Shown here: one piece after another, positions 34,817 to 43,215 of the stretch | Position numbering within the stretch: position 1 is the first letter of the stretch | Layout: every line of letters starts with the position of its first letter | DNA from: Myxococcales bacterium | GTDB lineage: Bacteria > Myxococcota_A > Polyangia > Polyangiales > Polyangiaceae | DNA: 64,000 nt | Assembly: GCA_016703425.1 (NCBI GenBank) | Contig: JADJCA010000001.1 | Location: forward strand, 1,116,001-1,180,000 | Reading direction: 5' to 3' | The notes under the pieces: generated by a model | The model's input: the letters and a program-made list of their open reading frames with translations, nothing else | Told to the model about the DNA's origin: nothing | Database searches by the model: none | Made by a program: the position numbers and the translations under genes

Positions 34817-35665
34817 ATGAAATCACTCCGCACCATCTTCGCCGCGTCTACTGCCACCTTCGCCCTCGCCGGTCTGTCGGCGCTCGTCGCCTGTGGGGGC
34901 CAAGGCTCCTCCGATGAGGAGAGCGCGGGCGCCCTTGAAGCGTCAGCCACTCATCCGGTCGGCATTGCGGCGTGCGCAGCGCCCGACATGCCCACGAGCC
35001 TCGACGGGTTCAAGAAGCTCGAAGCGTGCAGCCTTCTTTCGCTCTTCGAGAGCGAGCGAGCTCACGCGCTCATTCGAGAGTTTGGAATGCCCGACGGGCC
35101 CTACGACGGCGTTCCGCTCTGCCGCAAAGAGGTCATGCGCAACATCAGCAGCAAGGAGCTACCGCGCGGGGTGCGCGAGGTCGGTGGCGCCGAGGCTCTC
35201 TTCGATGCGCTCAAGCTCTCCGACACCGCCAACAACGGCATCGCCAAGGCGATCTGGCACGGCAAGCTCTTCACCCGCACGGCGGGAGCTGCCATGGGCG
35301 ACGTGCTCAACTACATCGACGTTACGGAGAAAGACATCAACGCCGACACCAAGCGCTCGGCCGAGGCCAAGTACTTCCACGACAAGGACCGGAACTTCAT
35401 CGTGCTCGACTACAAAGCCGCCGAGACGGGCCTCTCGTCGTTGATCAAGCTCGACGAGAAGATCATTCGGCAGGTCTACGACACGGCGCGACTGGTCGAT
35501 AAGGAGCGCGGGATCTACCTCGGCATGGCCTACCTCGTCGACAAGCCGGGCGAATTCACGCCGGAGGCGCGCGATGCCGACGGCAACAAGAGCTTCGCCC
35601 CGAGCTGCTTCTTCGCGCTCCAAAAGAAGGCGACGCCCATCGCCGCTGGCGACGACAAGAAGTAA
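34817..35665 (+). CDS. Lipoprotein of unknown function
   Basis: 282 residues. The ATG at 34817 begins a lipoprotein signal (FALAGLSALVACGGQG), followed by a Ser/Glu linker. The mature domain has Cys pairs (IAACAAP, EACSLL, VPLCRK, PSCFFAL), a central segment GVREVGGAEALFDALKLSD, and ends with a Lys-rich tail. No catalytic motif or known fold is recognised; it is soluble in character. The 207-bp region upstream has no clear promoter. Its TAA ends at the base directly before the stop of the convergent gene (no spacing at all), so the two transcripts must overlap. Confidence 0.7.
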   Translation: MKSLRTIFAASTATFALAGLSALVACGGQGSSDEESAGALEASATHPVGIAACAAPDMPTSLDGFKKLEACSLLSLFESERAHALIREFGMPDGPYDGVPLCRKEVMRNISSKELPRGVREVGGAEALFDALKLSDTANNGIAKAIWHGKLFTRTAGAAMGDVLNYIDVTEKDINADTKRSAEAKYFHDKDRNFIVLDYKAAETGLSSLIKLDEKIIRQVYDTARLVDKERGIYLGMAYLVDKPGEFTPEARDADGNKSFAPSCFFALQKKATPIAAGDDKK

Positions 35666-37399
35666 TCACGCGCCGCGTCCTGGCCTGCGGCGGCGCCAAA
35701 GCCCCGCGAGCCCAAGAACGAGCCCCTCGAACCAAGGGGCTCGTCTTGCGTGGTGTGACGTGGGCACCGAACAAGCGCAGGCTCCACCGTTAGGGGCAGC
35801 GTCGACGGCCACGCCACCATCCGCGGGCGCGCTCGGCTGCGGCACCGTGCTCGTGCTCGCCGGCGGCGACGGCGCTGGTGGAGGCGTGACGCACGAGCCT
35901 TGCTCGCAGGAGGAGCCCGCGGCGCACACGCCGCATGAGCCGCCACATCCGTCGTCGCCACATTGTTGCCCGACGCAGAGCGGCGCCGCCGGGCTGCCGG
36001 ACGGAACACCGTCGAGCAGCGTCCGCGTGAGGCCGACGCCGATGGACGCGCCGGAGCAGAACTCGCCGACCGCGGTGGGGCCTTCGATGAAGGGACCGTA
36101 CGGTGTGGTGGCGTTCGGCGCATAGCGGAACGCCGGGAGCTCCTCGAAGGCTCGGAAGTAACACGGGCCCATCTGCAGTCCCCCCGCTTGAAGGGCCCGG
36201 GGATCGTAGCCGCGCGATTGAAGGAGCTGCGCCGCTGCCTTCACTTGTCGCTCCCCTCGCCCGGTCATGCCCACGAGATCGGCGTACTTGTCGCCGCCGC
36301 CGGGCGTCGTGCCCATGTCCATCCATTGTCCCCAGCCTTCGAAGACGGCCAGGTAGAGCTGAAACGCGGCGTCGGCGCCGTCGGTGGTCCCGGAGAGTTC
36401 GCCGATGCGCGCGAACGGCTGCTGCAAGAAGAAGAAGCGGGCCTGTTGCGTCGACCCGAGCGGGATGAGGCCACCGCCCCGCATGCGCCAATAGATACCT
36501 CCGAGCCAGAAGGCTACGAAGAGGCGCTCTTCGCGCGTGAGCGACGGGAAAGGCAGTGGGCCCTTCCGCGTGCGGCCTCGCGCCGCGAGGCAGCGCTCCT
36601 CGCTTGTTCGGGCAGAGACACCGTCGGCCTCGACCTTCGCGAGGCGAGCGCGCGCGCCGGCGAGCTCCGTCGTGAGTGTCGCGAGCTTCGCCTTCGCGCT
36701 CGCGAGCGCCGCTCCGTCGAAACAGGCGCTCTTCTGGTCGAACGAGAGGCTGGCCGAGGTGTAGCGCCCCTCGGCTTCATCGATGCGCTGAAGGAGGCGC
36801 GCCGCACGAATCTTGAGGAGGACGGTACGCAGCGTGTCGACGAACTGAGGCGCGACGAGGCCCGTCGGCAACGGGTGATGGCTCAGCGCCTCGCCGCAAA
36901 GACCGACGAGACCTTCGAGGGAGCTCGTGCTCGCGAGGTCCACGGCCGCGGGCTTCGCCCCCAGGACGAAGCGCTCCGGCTCGGCGACCTCCCGGCAAGC
37001 CTCCCGGTCAAGGAGCGCCTCCCGGACGTTTGCGAGCGCATCGCTGCAGCTCGCGGGCGCGCCCGAGGCGACGTTCAAGGATAAGGCGAAGGCCGCGTGC
37101 GCCGCGCAACCCGTGCCGTCGGGCCAAGGCATCGCCGACGGGCCAGCCGCCGACGCCGATGTCATGAGCCGGTCAACGTCGGGCCACATCCAAAGCGTCA
37201 CGGCAGCCGATTGATGCGGCGCAAGCGTGCTCGTATCGAGCAGCGGTAGTCGAGCGTTGCCGGCCGCGATCTCTGTCTTCAGTCCCGCCGGGTCGACGCC
37301 CACGTTGACGTCGAACTCGAAGGGCCATCGCGGTTGCGCCACGGCCGACGAACACCAGAGCGACACGGCGACGGCGACGAGTGGCTTCGGTCTCAGCAT
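35666..37399 (-). CDS. Secreted protein with MYXO-CTERM-like C-terminal sorting tail
   Basis: 577 residues. A Sec signal (VAVAVSLWCSSAVAQ) is followed by a long helical region with coiled-coil character (about 190-260) and a central aromatic-rich domain (FVAFWLGGIYWRMRGGG, PGGGDKYADLVGMTGRG). Near the C-terminus come a Cys-rich repeat (CGDDGCGGSCGVC, CEQGSC), a Pro/Ser linker, a Cys-x-Cys (GACACS), one hydrophobic helix and an Arg cluster (RRRRPGRG). That last arrangement is the MYXO-CTERM plan, thought to be processed by a myxosortase and anchored at the cell surface. The central domain is unrecognised. Confidence 0.75.
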   Translation of the reverse strand: MLRPKPLVAVAVSLWCSSAVAQPRWPFEFDVNVGVDPAGLKTEIAAGNARLPLLDTSTLAPHQSAAVTLWMWPDVDRLMTSASAAGPSAMPWPDGTGCAAHAAFALSLNVASGAPASCSDALANVREALLDREACREVAEPERFVLGAKPAAVDLASTSSLEGLVGLCGEALSHHPLPTGLVAPQFVDTLRTVLLKIRAARLLQRIDEAEGRYTSASLSFDQKSACFDGAALASAKAKLATLTTELAGARARLAKVEADGVSARTSEERCLAARGRTRKGPLPFPSLTREERLFVAFWLGGIYWRMRGGGLIPLGSTQQARFFFLQQPFARIGELSGTTDGADAAFQLYLAVFEGWGQWMDMGTTPGGGDKYADLVGMTGRGERQVKAAAQLLQSRGYDPRALQAGGLQMGPCYFRAFEELPAFRYAPNATTPYGPFIEGPTAVGEFCSGASIGVGLTRTLLDGVPSGSPAAPLCVGQQCGDDGCGGSCGVCAAGSSCEQGSCVTPPPAPSPPASTSTVPQPSAPADGGVAVDAAPNGGACACSVPTSHHARRAPWFEGLVLGLAGLWRRRRPGRGA

Positions 37400-37623
37400 G
37401 GGCGAGGTCGAGCAGCCTTTGCGCCAAAGCCAAGGCCATCGCGCAGCGGCCGTCTCGGTGGCGAAGCGCGCCGTGATCGCAGAGCCGTTGCGGAGACAAC
37501 ACCCCTGCTCTCACCGGGCAGTGGGCGCTTGATGCTCCGCCTCGCCTCGCGGACCTGGGCCACGGGTGCCTCACGGCCTGCTTGCCGGCGAGCGCGGCGA
37601 ACGGCGAATTTGCGATAGCCTCG

Positions 37624-38025
37624 ATGGCCGTGAAGGTTCACTTCATCCTCTACGTCCGCGACCAGGAAGCGAGCACACGGTTCTATCGCCAGGCGCTCGA
37701 ACGTGAGCCAACGCTCGTCGCCCCCGGCATGACGGAGTTCACGCTGGGCGACGCCGTCCTTGGTCTCATGCCCGAGTCGGGCGCGAAGCGACTCTTGGGA
37801 GCGGCGCTCGACTTCCCTACCCCTGACGCGACGTCGACGTCCAGGCCGGCGCGCGCCGAGCTCTACCTCATCGTCTCCGAACCGGCCGAGTTCCACCGGC
37901 GCGCGCTCGCCGCCGGCGCACGGGAGCTCAGCGAGCTCTTGCCGCGCGACTGGGGGCACGACGCGGCCTACAGCGCCGATCCCGACGGCCACGTGCTCGC
38001 CTTCGCGCGCGTGCGCCCGGCCTAG
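37624..38025 (+). CDS. VOC-superfamily (glyoxalase/bleomycin-resistance-like) protein
   Basis: 133 residues with the paired beta-alpha-beta-beta-beta modules of the VOC fold: VHFILYVRDQEASTRFYRQAL at the start and DPDGHVLAFARV at the end. The metal-ligand positions are poorly conserved (His5 and a C-terminal acidic residue are only possible), so enzyme activity is uncertain. Cytoplasmic. The ATG at 37624 is chosen because the fold starts immediately; the frame extends 14 codons further upstream. Its TAG overlaps the stop of the convergent DUF1697 gene in the palindrome CTAG. Confidence 0.82.
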   Translation: MAVKVHFILYVRDQEASTRFYRQALEREPTLVAPGMTEFTLGDAVLGLMPESGAKRLLGAALDFPTPDATSTSRPARAELYLIVSEPAEFHRRALAAGARELSELLPRDWGHDAAYSADPDGHVLAFARVRPA

Positions 38026-38600
38026 CCGTCGCGAGTGACCAACGCCGCGAGCTTCTGAACGGTGTTCCAATTCCGAATCGTCGACGTCGTCCCCAAGGTG
38101 CGTTCGAAGTAGTCGTTCGTCAGCTTGGTCTTGCCAGCGCCAGCGGCCAGACACAGGAAGAGCTCTCGCCCCTTGAGCGCGAAGACGTCGCCCGGTGAGC
38201 GAGCCGGGTCGAGGCGCGCAATGTTCGCGGCGCTGGGGGCGGCGGCGAGGAACGCGACGTAGAGCGCCTTTGCCTCCGAGCTCGGCGGCGCACAAGCGTG
38301 GCGCTTCGCCACCGCAGCAAACTCTCGCGCGGTCCGCACGACGACGGGCACGGTGAGGCCGAGCTCCTCGTGGATGAGCGACGCGACCCGGTGGTGAAGC
38401 GCCTCGGCCGTCGGTGGCGGCGCCGACAGCACGACGTTGCCACTCTGAATGTACGTCACCACGTTGGTGGCGCCGGCGCGCTCGCACAACCGCGACAGGT
38501 CGCGCATCGCGAGCTTGTTGCTCCCCCCCACGTTGATGCCGCGGAGCAAGAGCACGTAGCGCCCCTTCGCTTCGCCTTTGGTCGATGCATCCTTCGCCAT
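38022..38600 (-). CDS. DUF1697 family protein
   Basis: 192 residues. Family landmarks are YVLLLRGINVGGSNKLAMRDL near the N-terminus, VVTYIQSGNVVLSA, and KLTNDYFERTLGTTSTIRNWNTVQKLAAL at the end, when read in sections. The family is a widespread single-domain cytoplasmic protein with a ferredoxin-like core and no assigned activity. The start is the ATG at 38600. It is convergent with the VOC gene (stops share CTAG) and divergent from the sugar dehydrogenase gene. Confidence 0.88.
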   Translation of the reverse strand: MAKDASTKGEAKGRYVLLLRGINVGGSNKLAMRDLSRLCERAGATNVVTYIQSGNVVLSAPPPTAEALHHRVASLIHEELGLTVPVVVRTAREFAAVAKRHACAPPSSEAKALYVAFLAAAPSAANIARLDPARSPGDVFALKGRELFLCLAAGAGKTKLTNDYFERTLGTTSTIRNWNTVQKLAALVTRDG

Positions 38601-38784
38601 GACGACACGTTACTCGCAACCAAGCAGCGGAGCCGCGCTTCGAACGGCCGCAAATTCGCGCCATTTTGGAAGACTTTGACGAAGACGCACGGAGACGCGG
38701 CGGACCGCGGGCCCAAATCGAAACCAGGCCCTTTGCGCCGGACCGGCGCGGTCGTGGGCGCTAAGGTCCACCTTCGAGGTACCC

Positions 38785-40260
38785 ATGAAGCTCCGCGCCG
38801 CCCTTTCGATTGGTACGTCCGTCACGCTCGCGCTGTTGGGTGCGTGCGCCGAAGACGAAGCGCTCGGTCCCGAGGGCGGGAATTCCCCGGTCGGCGAGTC
38901 GACCTCCGACGGCTCTGTCTCGTCGTCGGAGGGCGGGAGCGGCAGCACCGATGGAGGTAGCGACCTCGATGGCACCGTCTCGCCCGATGCGACGGCCGAT
39001 GCGACGGCCGGTGCCGACGCGCTCGCTGACGCCAAGACCGACGCGAAGGCTGACGCGAAGCTCGACGCCAAGGTCGACGCTCCCGTCGCGGATGCCGGCT
39101 GCACGCCGCCGGTCATTCCCGCACTCAGGATCCTCGACGTGTCTTCGCAGACCTTCGGCAGCACGTATTTCGCGGCGCAGGCCCCGGGCTCACCGAACGA
39201 CTGGTACCTCGTCGAACAAAACGGGATGGTCCGCATCGTGCGCAACGGAACGCCGCTGGCGACACCGTTTCTCGACCTCGGGGCGGCCATGGGCAACGGC
39301 TTCGGCGAGCGGGGCCTGCTCTCCATCGCGTTTCACCCGAGCTACGCCAACAACGGCCGCTTCTTCGTGATGGGCACGCCCGCGACGTCGTCCAATGGCA
39401 GCTTCGCGCCGGAGAACGCCGACGCCGTCGTTGAGTTCGCGCGCGATCCAGGCAACGCGGACGTCGCGCTGCCGACGAAAGTTCAAGACATCGTGGTCTT
39501 GCCGGCGTCGGACACGAACCACAACGGCGGCGCTATCGCCTTTGGGCCCGGCGGGTTTCTCTTTGTCGCGACGGGCGACGGCGGCGGCGGCTGCGAGAGC
39601 GACCAATCGGGGGCCGTCCAGAACACGTCGTCGCTCTTCGGCAAGATGCTTCGCCTCGACGTCAACGCATCGGCGCCGTTTGCCGCCGCCGGCAATCCCT
39701 TCGCGGCGGGCGGCGACGCGCGCGTCTACCACTACGGTCTTCGCAACCCATTCCGATGGAACTTCGACGGCAACGATCTGTACATCGGTGACGTCGGTCA
39801 AAACGCCTACGAAGAGATCTCGGTTGTTTTGGGCAACGGCGCGGGGAAGAACTTCGGCTGGCCGGCCTTCGAGGGGTCGGTTGGCGGGACCTGCGCGGGC
39901 AAGACGCTCGGCGGCCCGGCTCCCCACACGCCGCCCATCGTGACGGTTGACCGCCGAGGCGGCAGCACCAGCCCGTTCGCCGACTACAACTCCGTCATCG
40001 GCGGCCGCGTGTACCGGGGTACGGCGATGCCCACGCTCGCGGGCGTCTACTTCTTCGCGGACTTCACCGGGGGCGCCATGGGCGCGGTGAGAAACTGCAG
40101 CGGGACCTTCTCCGCACCGGCGGTCATCCAGCTCTCTCAGGTGCCGACGCCGACGGGAACGCTCGCGACCATCAGCTCCTTCGCGCAGGGGCTCGATGGC
40201 GAGTTGTATGTAACCTACAACTCCGGCACGACGCGCCTCGGGCGGCTGGCGCTCCAATAG
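38785..40260 (+). CDS. PQQ-type glucose/sorbosone dehydrogenase lipoprotein
   Basis: 491 residues. The lipoprotein signal TLALLGACAED precedes a low-complexity Ser/Gly and then Asp-Ala-Lys repeat spacer (about 30-105). The six-bladed beta-propeller of the GSDH family follows: WYLVEQNGMVRIV, FGERGLLSIAFHPSY, TNHNGGAIAFGP (catalytic His region), YHYGLRNPFRWNF and DLYIGDVGQNAYEEI. These match the YliI/soluble glucose dehydrogenase family that uses PQQ and calcium to oxidise sugars. No PQQ-synthesis gene is in the window, so cofactor use is not established. The ATG at 38785 is clear. It ends 8 bp from the convergent outer-membrane protein gene once that frame is corrected. Confidence 0.87.
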   Translation: MKLRAALSIGTSVTLALLGACAEDEALGPEGGNSPVGESTSDGSVSSSEGGSGSTDGGSDLDGTVSPDATADATAGADALADAKTDAKADAKLDAKVDAPVADAGCTPPVIPALRILDVSSQTFGSTYFAAQAPGSPNDWYLVEQNGMVRIVRNGTPLATPFLDLGAAMGNGFGERGLLSIAFHPSYANNGRFFVMGTPATSSNGSFAPENADAVVEFARDPGNADVALPTKVQDIVVLPASDTNHNGGAIAFGPGGFLFVATGDGGGGCESDQSGAVQNTSSLFGKMLRLDVNASAPFAAAGNPFAAGGDARVYHYGLRNPFRWNFDGNDLYIGDVGQNAYEEISVVLGNGAGKNFGWPAFEGSVGGTCAGKTLGGPAPHTPPIVTVDRRGGSTSPFADYNSVIGGRVYRGTAMPTLAGVYFFADFTGGAMGAVRNCSGTFSAPAVIQLSQVPTPTGTLATISSFAQGLDGELYVTYNSGTTRLGRLALQ

Positions 40261-40268
40261 GCGCGGCT

Positions 40269-41497
40269 TTAGGGCTTCGGGGCGAAGTTGACGCTGAGGA
40301 AGATGCTGACGCCGTCCTGCGCGTAGGGAAAACGATGAGCACTTCTGGATCGTTGTAACGAAGCTGCGCACGCGCCTTGAGTTCCTTGGACTCGACGCCC
40401 ATCTCGAGGGTCGCCGCGGCCTTCTTTCCTCCGCCGACGCCGTACATCCAGAATGCCGGAAGCGTTGTCATGCCCGCGGTAGCGCCGACGTAGGTGGATG
40501 CGTCGCTCTCTTCGGCGAAGCGGTACTTGGCGCCGAGGCGCGCCTCTTGAATCTCGGGCACCGGCTCGATGCGGTAGGCAACGCGGACGTCAAAGTGTTC
40601 GAAGATGTCGAGCTGCTCGACATGCGCTGACGTAACGGGGATCGCGAAGTCCTTGTTGAGCGGCGCCGTCGTGGGAACGTTGTAGACGAGACGTCGCCCG
40701 AAGAGGTTCGTCTTGCCAATGATCTTCGCAAGCTTCTCGGAGCCGAAGTAGTCAAACTCTCGTAGGCCGCCCTTGAGATACGCGAGTTCGGCAAAACGCT
40801 CGCTGAGCAGCGAGCTGATGAACGTGTCGAGCTTCGGGCTCGAGATGTCGGCGAAGGCGCCCTGGGTCGCGGCGTAACCGGCAAAGCCGGCGATGTACTC
40901 GCTGCGTGAATAGAGGCCGATGACAGCGTCGGCGCCGGTTCCCGGCATGACAGCACCGGCGACGGATTCGTAGGCGTTCTTGCCAAAGAAGCGGACCGGC
41001 CCAAAGGCGTAGCCGAGCACCGGGAGAAACGGGAGCATGACGTCGCGCACGTCGATGCCCGAGGGAGACGAATAAACAGCCGTGAAGGCGGACGTGTAGA
41101 ACCCGCCAAAATGCGGGGTGAATGGGAACATGAGCGACAGGTTCCCAGCGGACACATTGACGTGGTGGAGCTGGTAGCCGGTGGGGCAGAGATCGGGCGT
41201 CGAGATGCCGCACGTGCCGATGCCGCGGGTCACGTCACGGATGAGGTTGAGCTCGAAGGCGAACACCCCGCCGACAGGATCTTTGCGGTTGAGCGTCGGC
41301 AGGATGTGTCGCTCGAAAGCCGCGATGGCACCAAAGGCGTTCGCGTTGGTCTCGCCGGCTTTGATCGCGACGTTGTAGCGCGGCAGGCCGGCCACGAGGG
41401 CGCGATCGCCGTCGCTCCCGATGCCTTCCGCGCGCGCCAAGCCCTCGCCCGCGACGAGGGCGAGGAGGCAAGCCGCTGCAAGCGCGAGGCGCTTCAC
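40269..41497 (-). CDS. Probable outer-membrane protein, frameshifted near its 3' end
   Basis: 409 residues after correction. The GTG at 41497 has a GGGAGGT Shine-Dalgarno and opens a Sec signal (LAAACLLALVAGEGLARA). The body alternates aromatic beta strands (ELNLIRDVTRGIG, LSLMFPFTPHFGGFYTSAF, RLGAKYRFAEE, KARAQLRYNDPEV) as in beta-barrels; function is unknown. As written, the frame leaves beta-strand sequence after VLIVFP, becomes Ser/Arg-rich, and runs about 97 bp antisense into the sugar dehydrogenase. Adding one C to the CCC run at 40326-40328 (minus strand) restores YAQDGVSIFLSVNFAPKP and a stop at 40269. Its GTG overlaps the upstream lipoprotein stop in GTGA, so the two are coupled. Confidence 0.72.
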
Positions 41498-41907
41498 GGC
41501 GACCTCCCGTCGAGGCCTGCGTCGCTCAGGTTCCCGGCGCCTTCGAAGACGCGTCGACAAGACGCCGGTGTCCAGCGCTCAGGACTTCGCGGTGCGGCGG
41601 CTACGGCGCCGCAGGAGACCGCGAGGGTCTCGCGGGGACAGCTGAAGTCGAGGCCCTCGCCGGGCTTGGGTTGGAGCCGGTCGGCGGGTGCCTCCGACGC
41701 GATGCACGGCCGCGCTCGAAGGCTGTCGTGGGCGGCGTTGGAGTCGTCGATGTTGCCGGTGCACTCGTAAACGCGACTCGCCGCGGCGATGGCGGCTTCG
41801 TCGCACACGTCCTCGCGCGTGATGTCATGGCCATCACAGGAGGCGATGCCCGCCACGAGGACGAGCGTGCCCAACAGCGGAAGCGTCCAACGTTTGATGC
41901 GCGGCAC
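41494..41907 (-). CDS. Small Cys-containing lipoprotein, coupled to the outer-membrane protein gene
   Basis: 137 residues from GTG 41907. A signal with LLGTLVLVAGIASCDG gives a lipidated Cys, followed by a mature part with six Cys (DVCDEA, YECTGN, RPCIAS, FSCPRE, VSCGAV, ASCRRV) that could form three disulfides. No fold is recognised. The GTGA overlap with the downstream barrel gene suggests the two products are made in fixed ratio and may form an envelope complex, for example a barrel with its lipoprotein partner. That is inference from position only. Confidence 0.7.
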   Translation of the reverse strand: MPRIKRWTLPLLGTLVLVAGIASCDGHDITREDVCDEAAIAAASRVYECTGNIDDSNAAHDSLRARPCIASEAPADRLQPKPGEGLDFSCPRETLAVSCGAVAAAPRSPERWTPASCRRVFEGAGNLSDAGLDGRSP

Positions 41908-41991
41908 TTGACCCGACCGCCTCCGCCTTGGCAAGCCCTTCGTCGCCGAACGGCATCAACATGCGAGCGCGTGCGCCTCCTGGGCAGCGCG

Positions 41992-42597
41992 CTAGTCGAA
42001 CTCGCCGCGCCCCTCGAGGAGCTCTAGGGCGCGCTCGCGCGGCATCCGGAGCGCGCGCGCCGCCGTTTCGAAGTCGAAGCCCGCACGAGCCAGCGAAGCG
42101 AGCTCCTTCTGACCAGTCTCCTGCGGCGAGCGCCCCTTGCGATCCTCGCCTTCGCGACGAAACGGACCGAGCCGTTTCTTCCGCGCGAGCACGAGCGCCG
42201 CCCGAAGTTCGTCCCCTGCGTCGCGCCGCACGGTGTCACGAGCTGTTGCACCGTCGATGCCGTGAGCCCCGAGGTGTTGCTCGATGGCCCGACGCGAGCG
42301 ACCGGCCCGAGAAAGGCGCTTGGTGCGCGCGCTGGCGAAGGCCGCGTCATCGACGAGCTTGACCTCCACGAAGCGGTCGACGATGGCGGGGATTGCTTCG
42401 CGGGCACGCTCCATCGAGGCCTTCACCGTGGCCTCCTCAAGCGATGCGCGGATGGCGCGTCGGCCCCACGCGTCGACGGCCCGTGTGAGAACCACCGTGA
42501 GGTCGCGCTTCGTGAGCGCGCGCCGAGCGAGCGCCGCGAGCGCCTTCTCGCGGAGGACCTCGACGGTCAGGGGCAAAAGAGGCGCCGGTTTGCGCAT
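41992..42597 (-). CDS. recX: Regulatory protein RecX
   Basis: 201 residues. Three tandem three-helix RecX modules are recognisable: VLREKALAALARRALTKRDL, VDRFVEVKLVDDAAFASARTKRLSRAGRS with IEQHLGAHGID, and LASLARAGFDFETAARAL. RecX modulates RecA filaments during recombination and SOS induction. No recA is in the window, so the usual recA-recX linkage is not seen here. The ATG at 42597 is chosen because the first helix starts there; the longer frame to 42891 is Arg-rich and overlaps the next gene antiparallel in character. The 98-bp gap upstream holds nothing obvious. Confidence 0.85.
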   Translation of the reverse strand: MRKPAPLLPLTVEVLREKALAALARRALTKRDLTVVLTRAVDAWGRRAIRASLEEATVKASMERAREAIPAIVDRFVEVKLVDDAAFASARTKRLSRAGRSRRAIEQHLGAHGIDGATARDTVRRDAGDELRAALVLARKKRLGPFRREGEDRKGRSPQETGQKELASLARAGFDFETAARALRMPRERALELLEGRGEFD

Positions 42598-42695
42598 GCG
42601 GTGGCGCAGTGTAGCTCCGCCCTTCGTTCGCGCCGCCCGAAACGAGACCGGGGCCTCCCCTCTCTCAAGGACGCGCAACCGCTCTCGCCGGGCGG

Positions 42696-43208
42696 TCAGG
42701 AGTCGTTCGACCGGGCCATGGACACGACGCGCGTACGCATCGTCGGCGCGAACCTCCGCGCGAGGCTCATGATCTCCGACCTGAGCTCGCGCCCGAGCGG
42801 CGCCAGCGAGAACTGTCCGCCCGGGAGCCTTCGGTAGTGAGCCACGTCGAGCGGCTTGCCGGGCGCCGTCACGTCGAGATCCGGCGTCCACGCCACGACG
42901 CCCTCGGGGCCGTGCACGACGGCCGAGACGAGGAGCGCCTCACCGTCCCCGAACTTTCGGACGCCGATCACGTCGTAGGCGACGTCACGCCTGGCGTCCG
43001 CGTCGAAGGTGGCGAGCGCGTGGAGCGAACCGCCAGTCACGAGGTGTGCGTCGTTGGTGAGGCCGAGCGTGTGGTGCAGCTTCTTCGAGATGGCCCCCAA
43101 CACCGTCGGCGCCTCGCTGTAGCTGAACAGCGCCGCCGTGTCGGCGCCGGTCGCTCCACGCGTGTGAAATCGGAACGAATCGATGGCGACACCCGAGAAA
43201 GACCTCAT
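42696..43208 (-). CDS. Hypothetical protein downstream of the trypsin-like gene
   Basis: 170 residues with no recognised domain, signal peptide or membrane segment. It starts MRSFSGVAIDSF, has a beta-rich middle (GGSLHALATFDADARRD, ALLVSAVVHGPEGVVAWTP) and a basic helical end. It begins 7 bp after the stop of the trypsin-like protease gene on the same strand, so they are almost certainly co-transcribed. Codon third positions are G/C-rich, supporting a real gene. It might be a cytoplasmic partner or simply a passenger; I cannot assign a role. Confidence 0.6.
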   Translation of the reverse strand: MRSFSGVAIDSFRFHTRGATGADTAALFSYSEAPTVLGAISKKLHHTLGLTNDAHLVTGGSLHALATFDADARRDVAYDVIGVRKFGDGEALLVSAVVHGPEGVVAWTPDLDVTAPGKPLDVAHYRRLPGGQFSLAPLGRELRSEIMSLARRFAPTMRTRVVSMARSNDS

Positions 43209-43215
43209 GAAGCGC

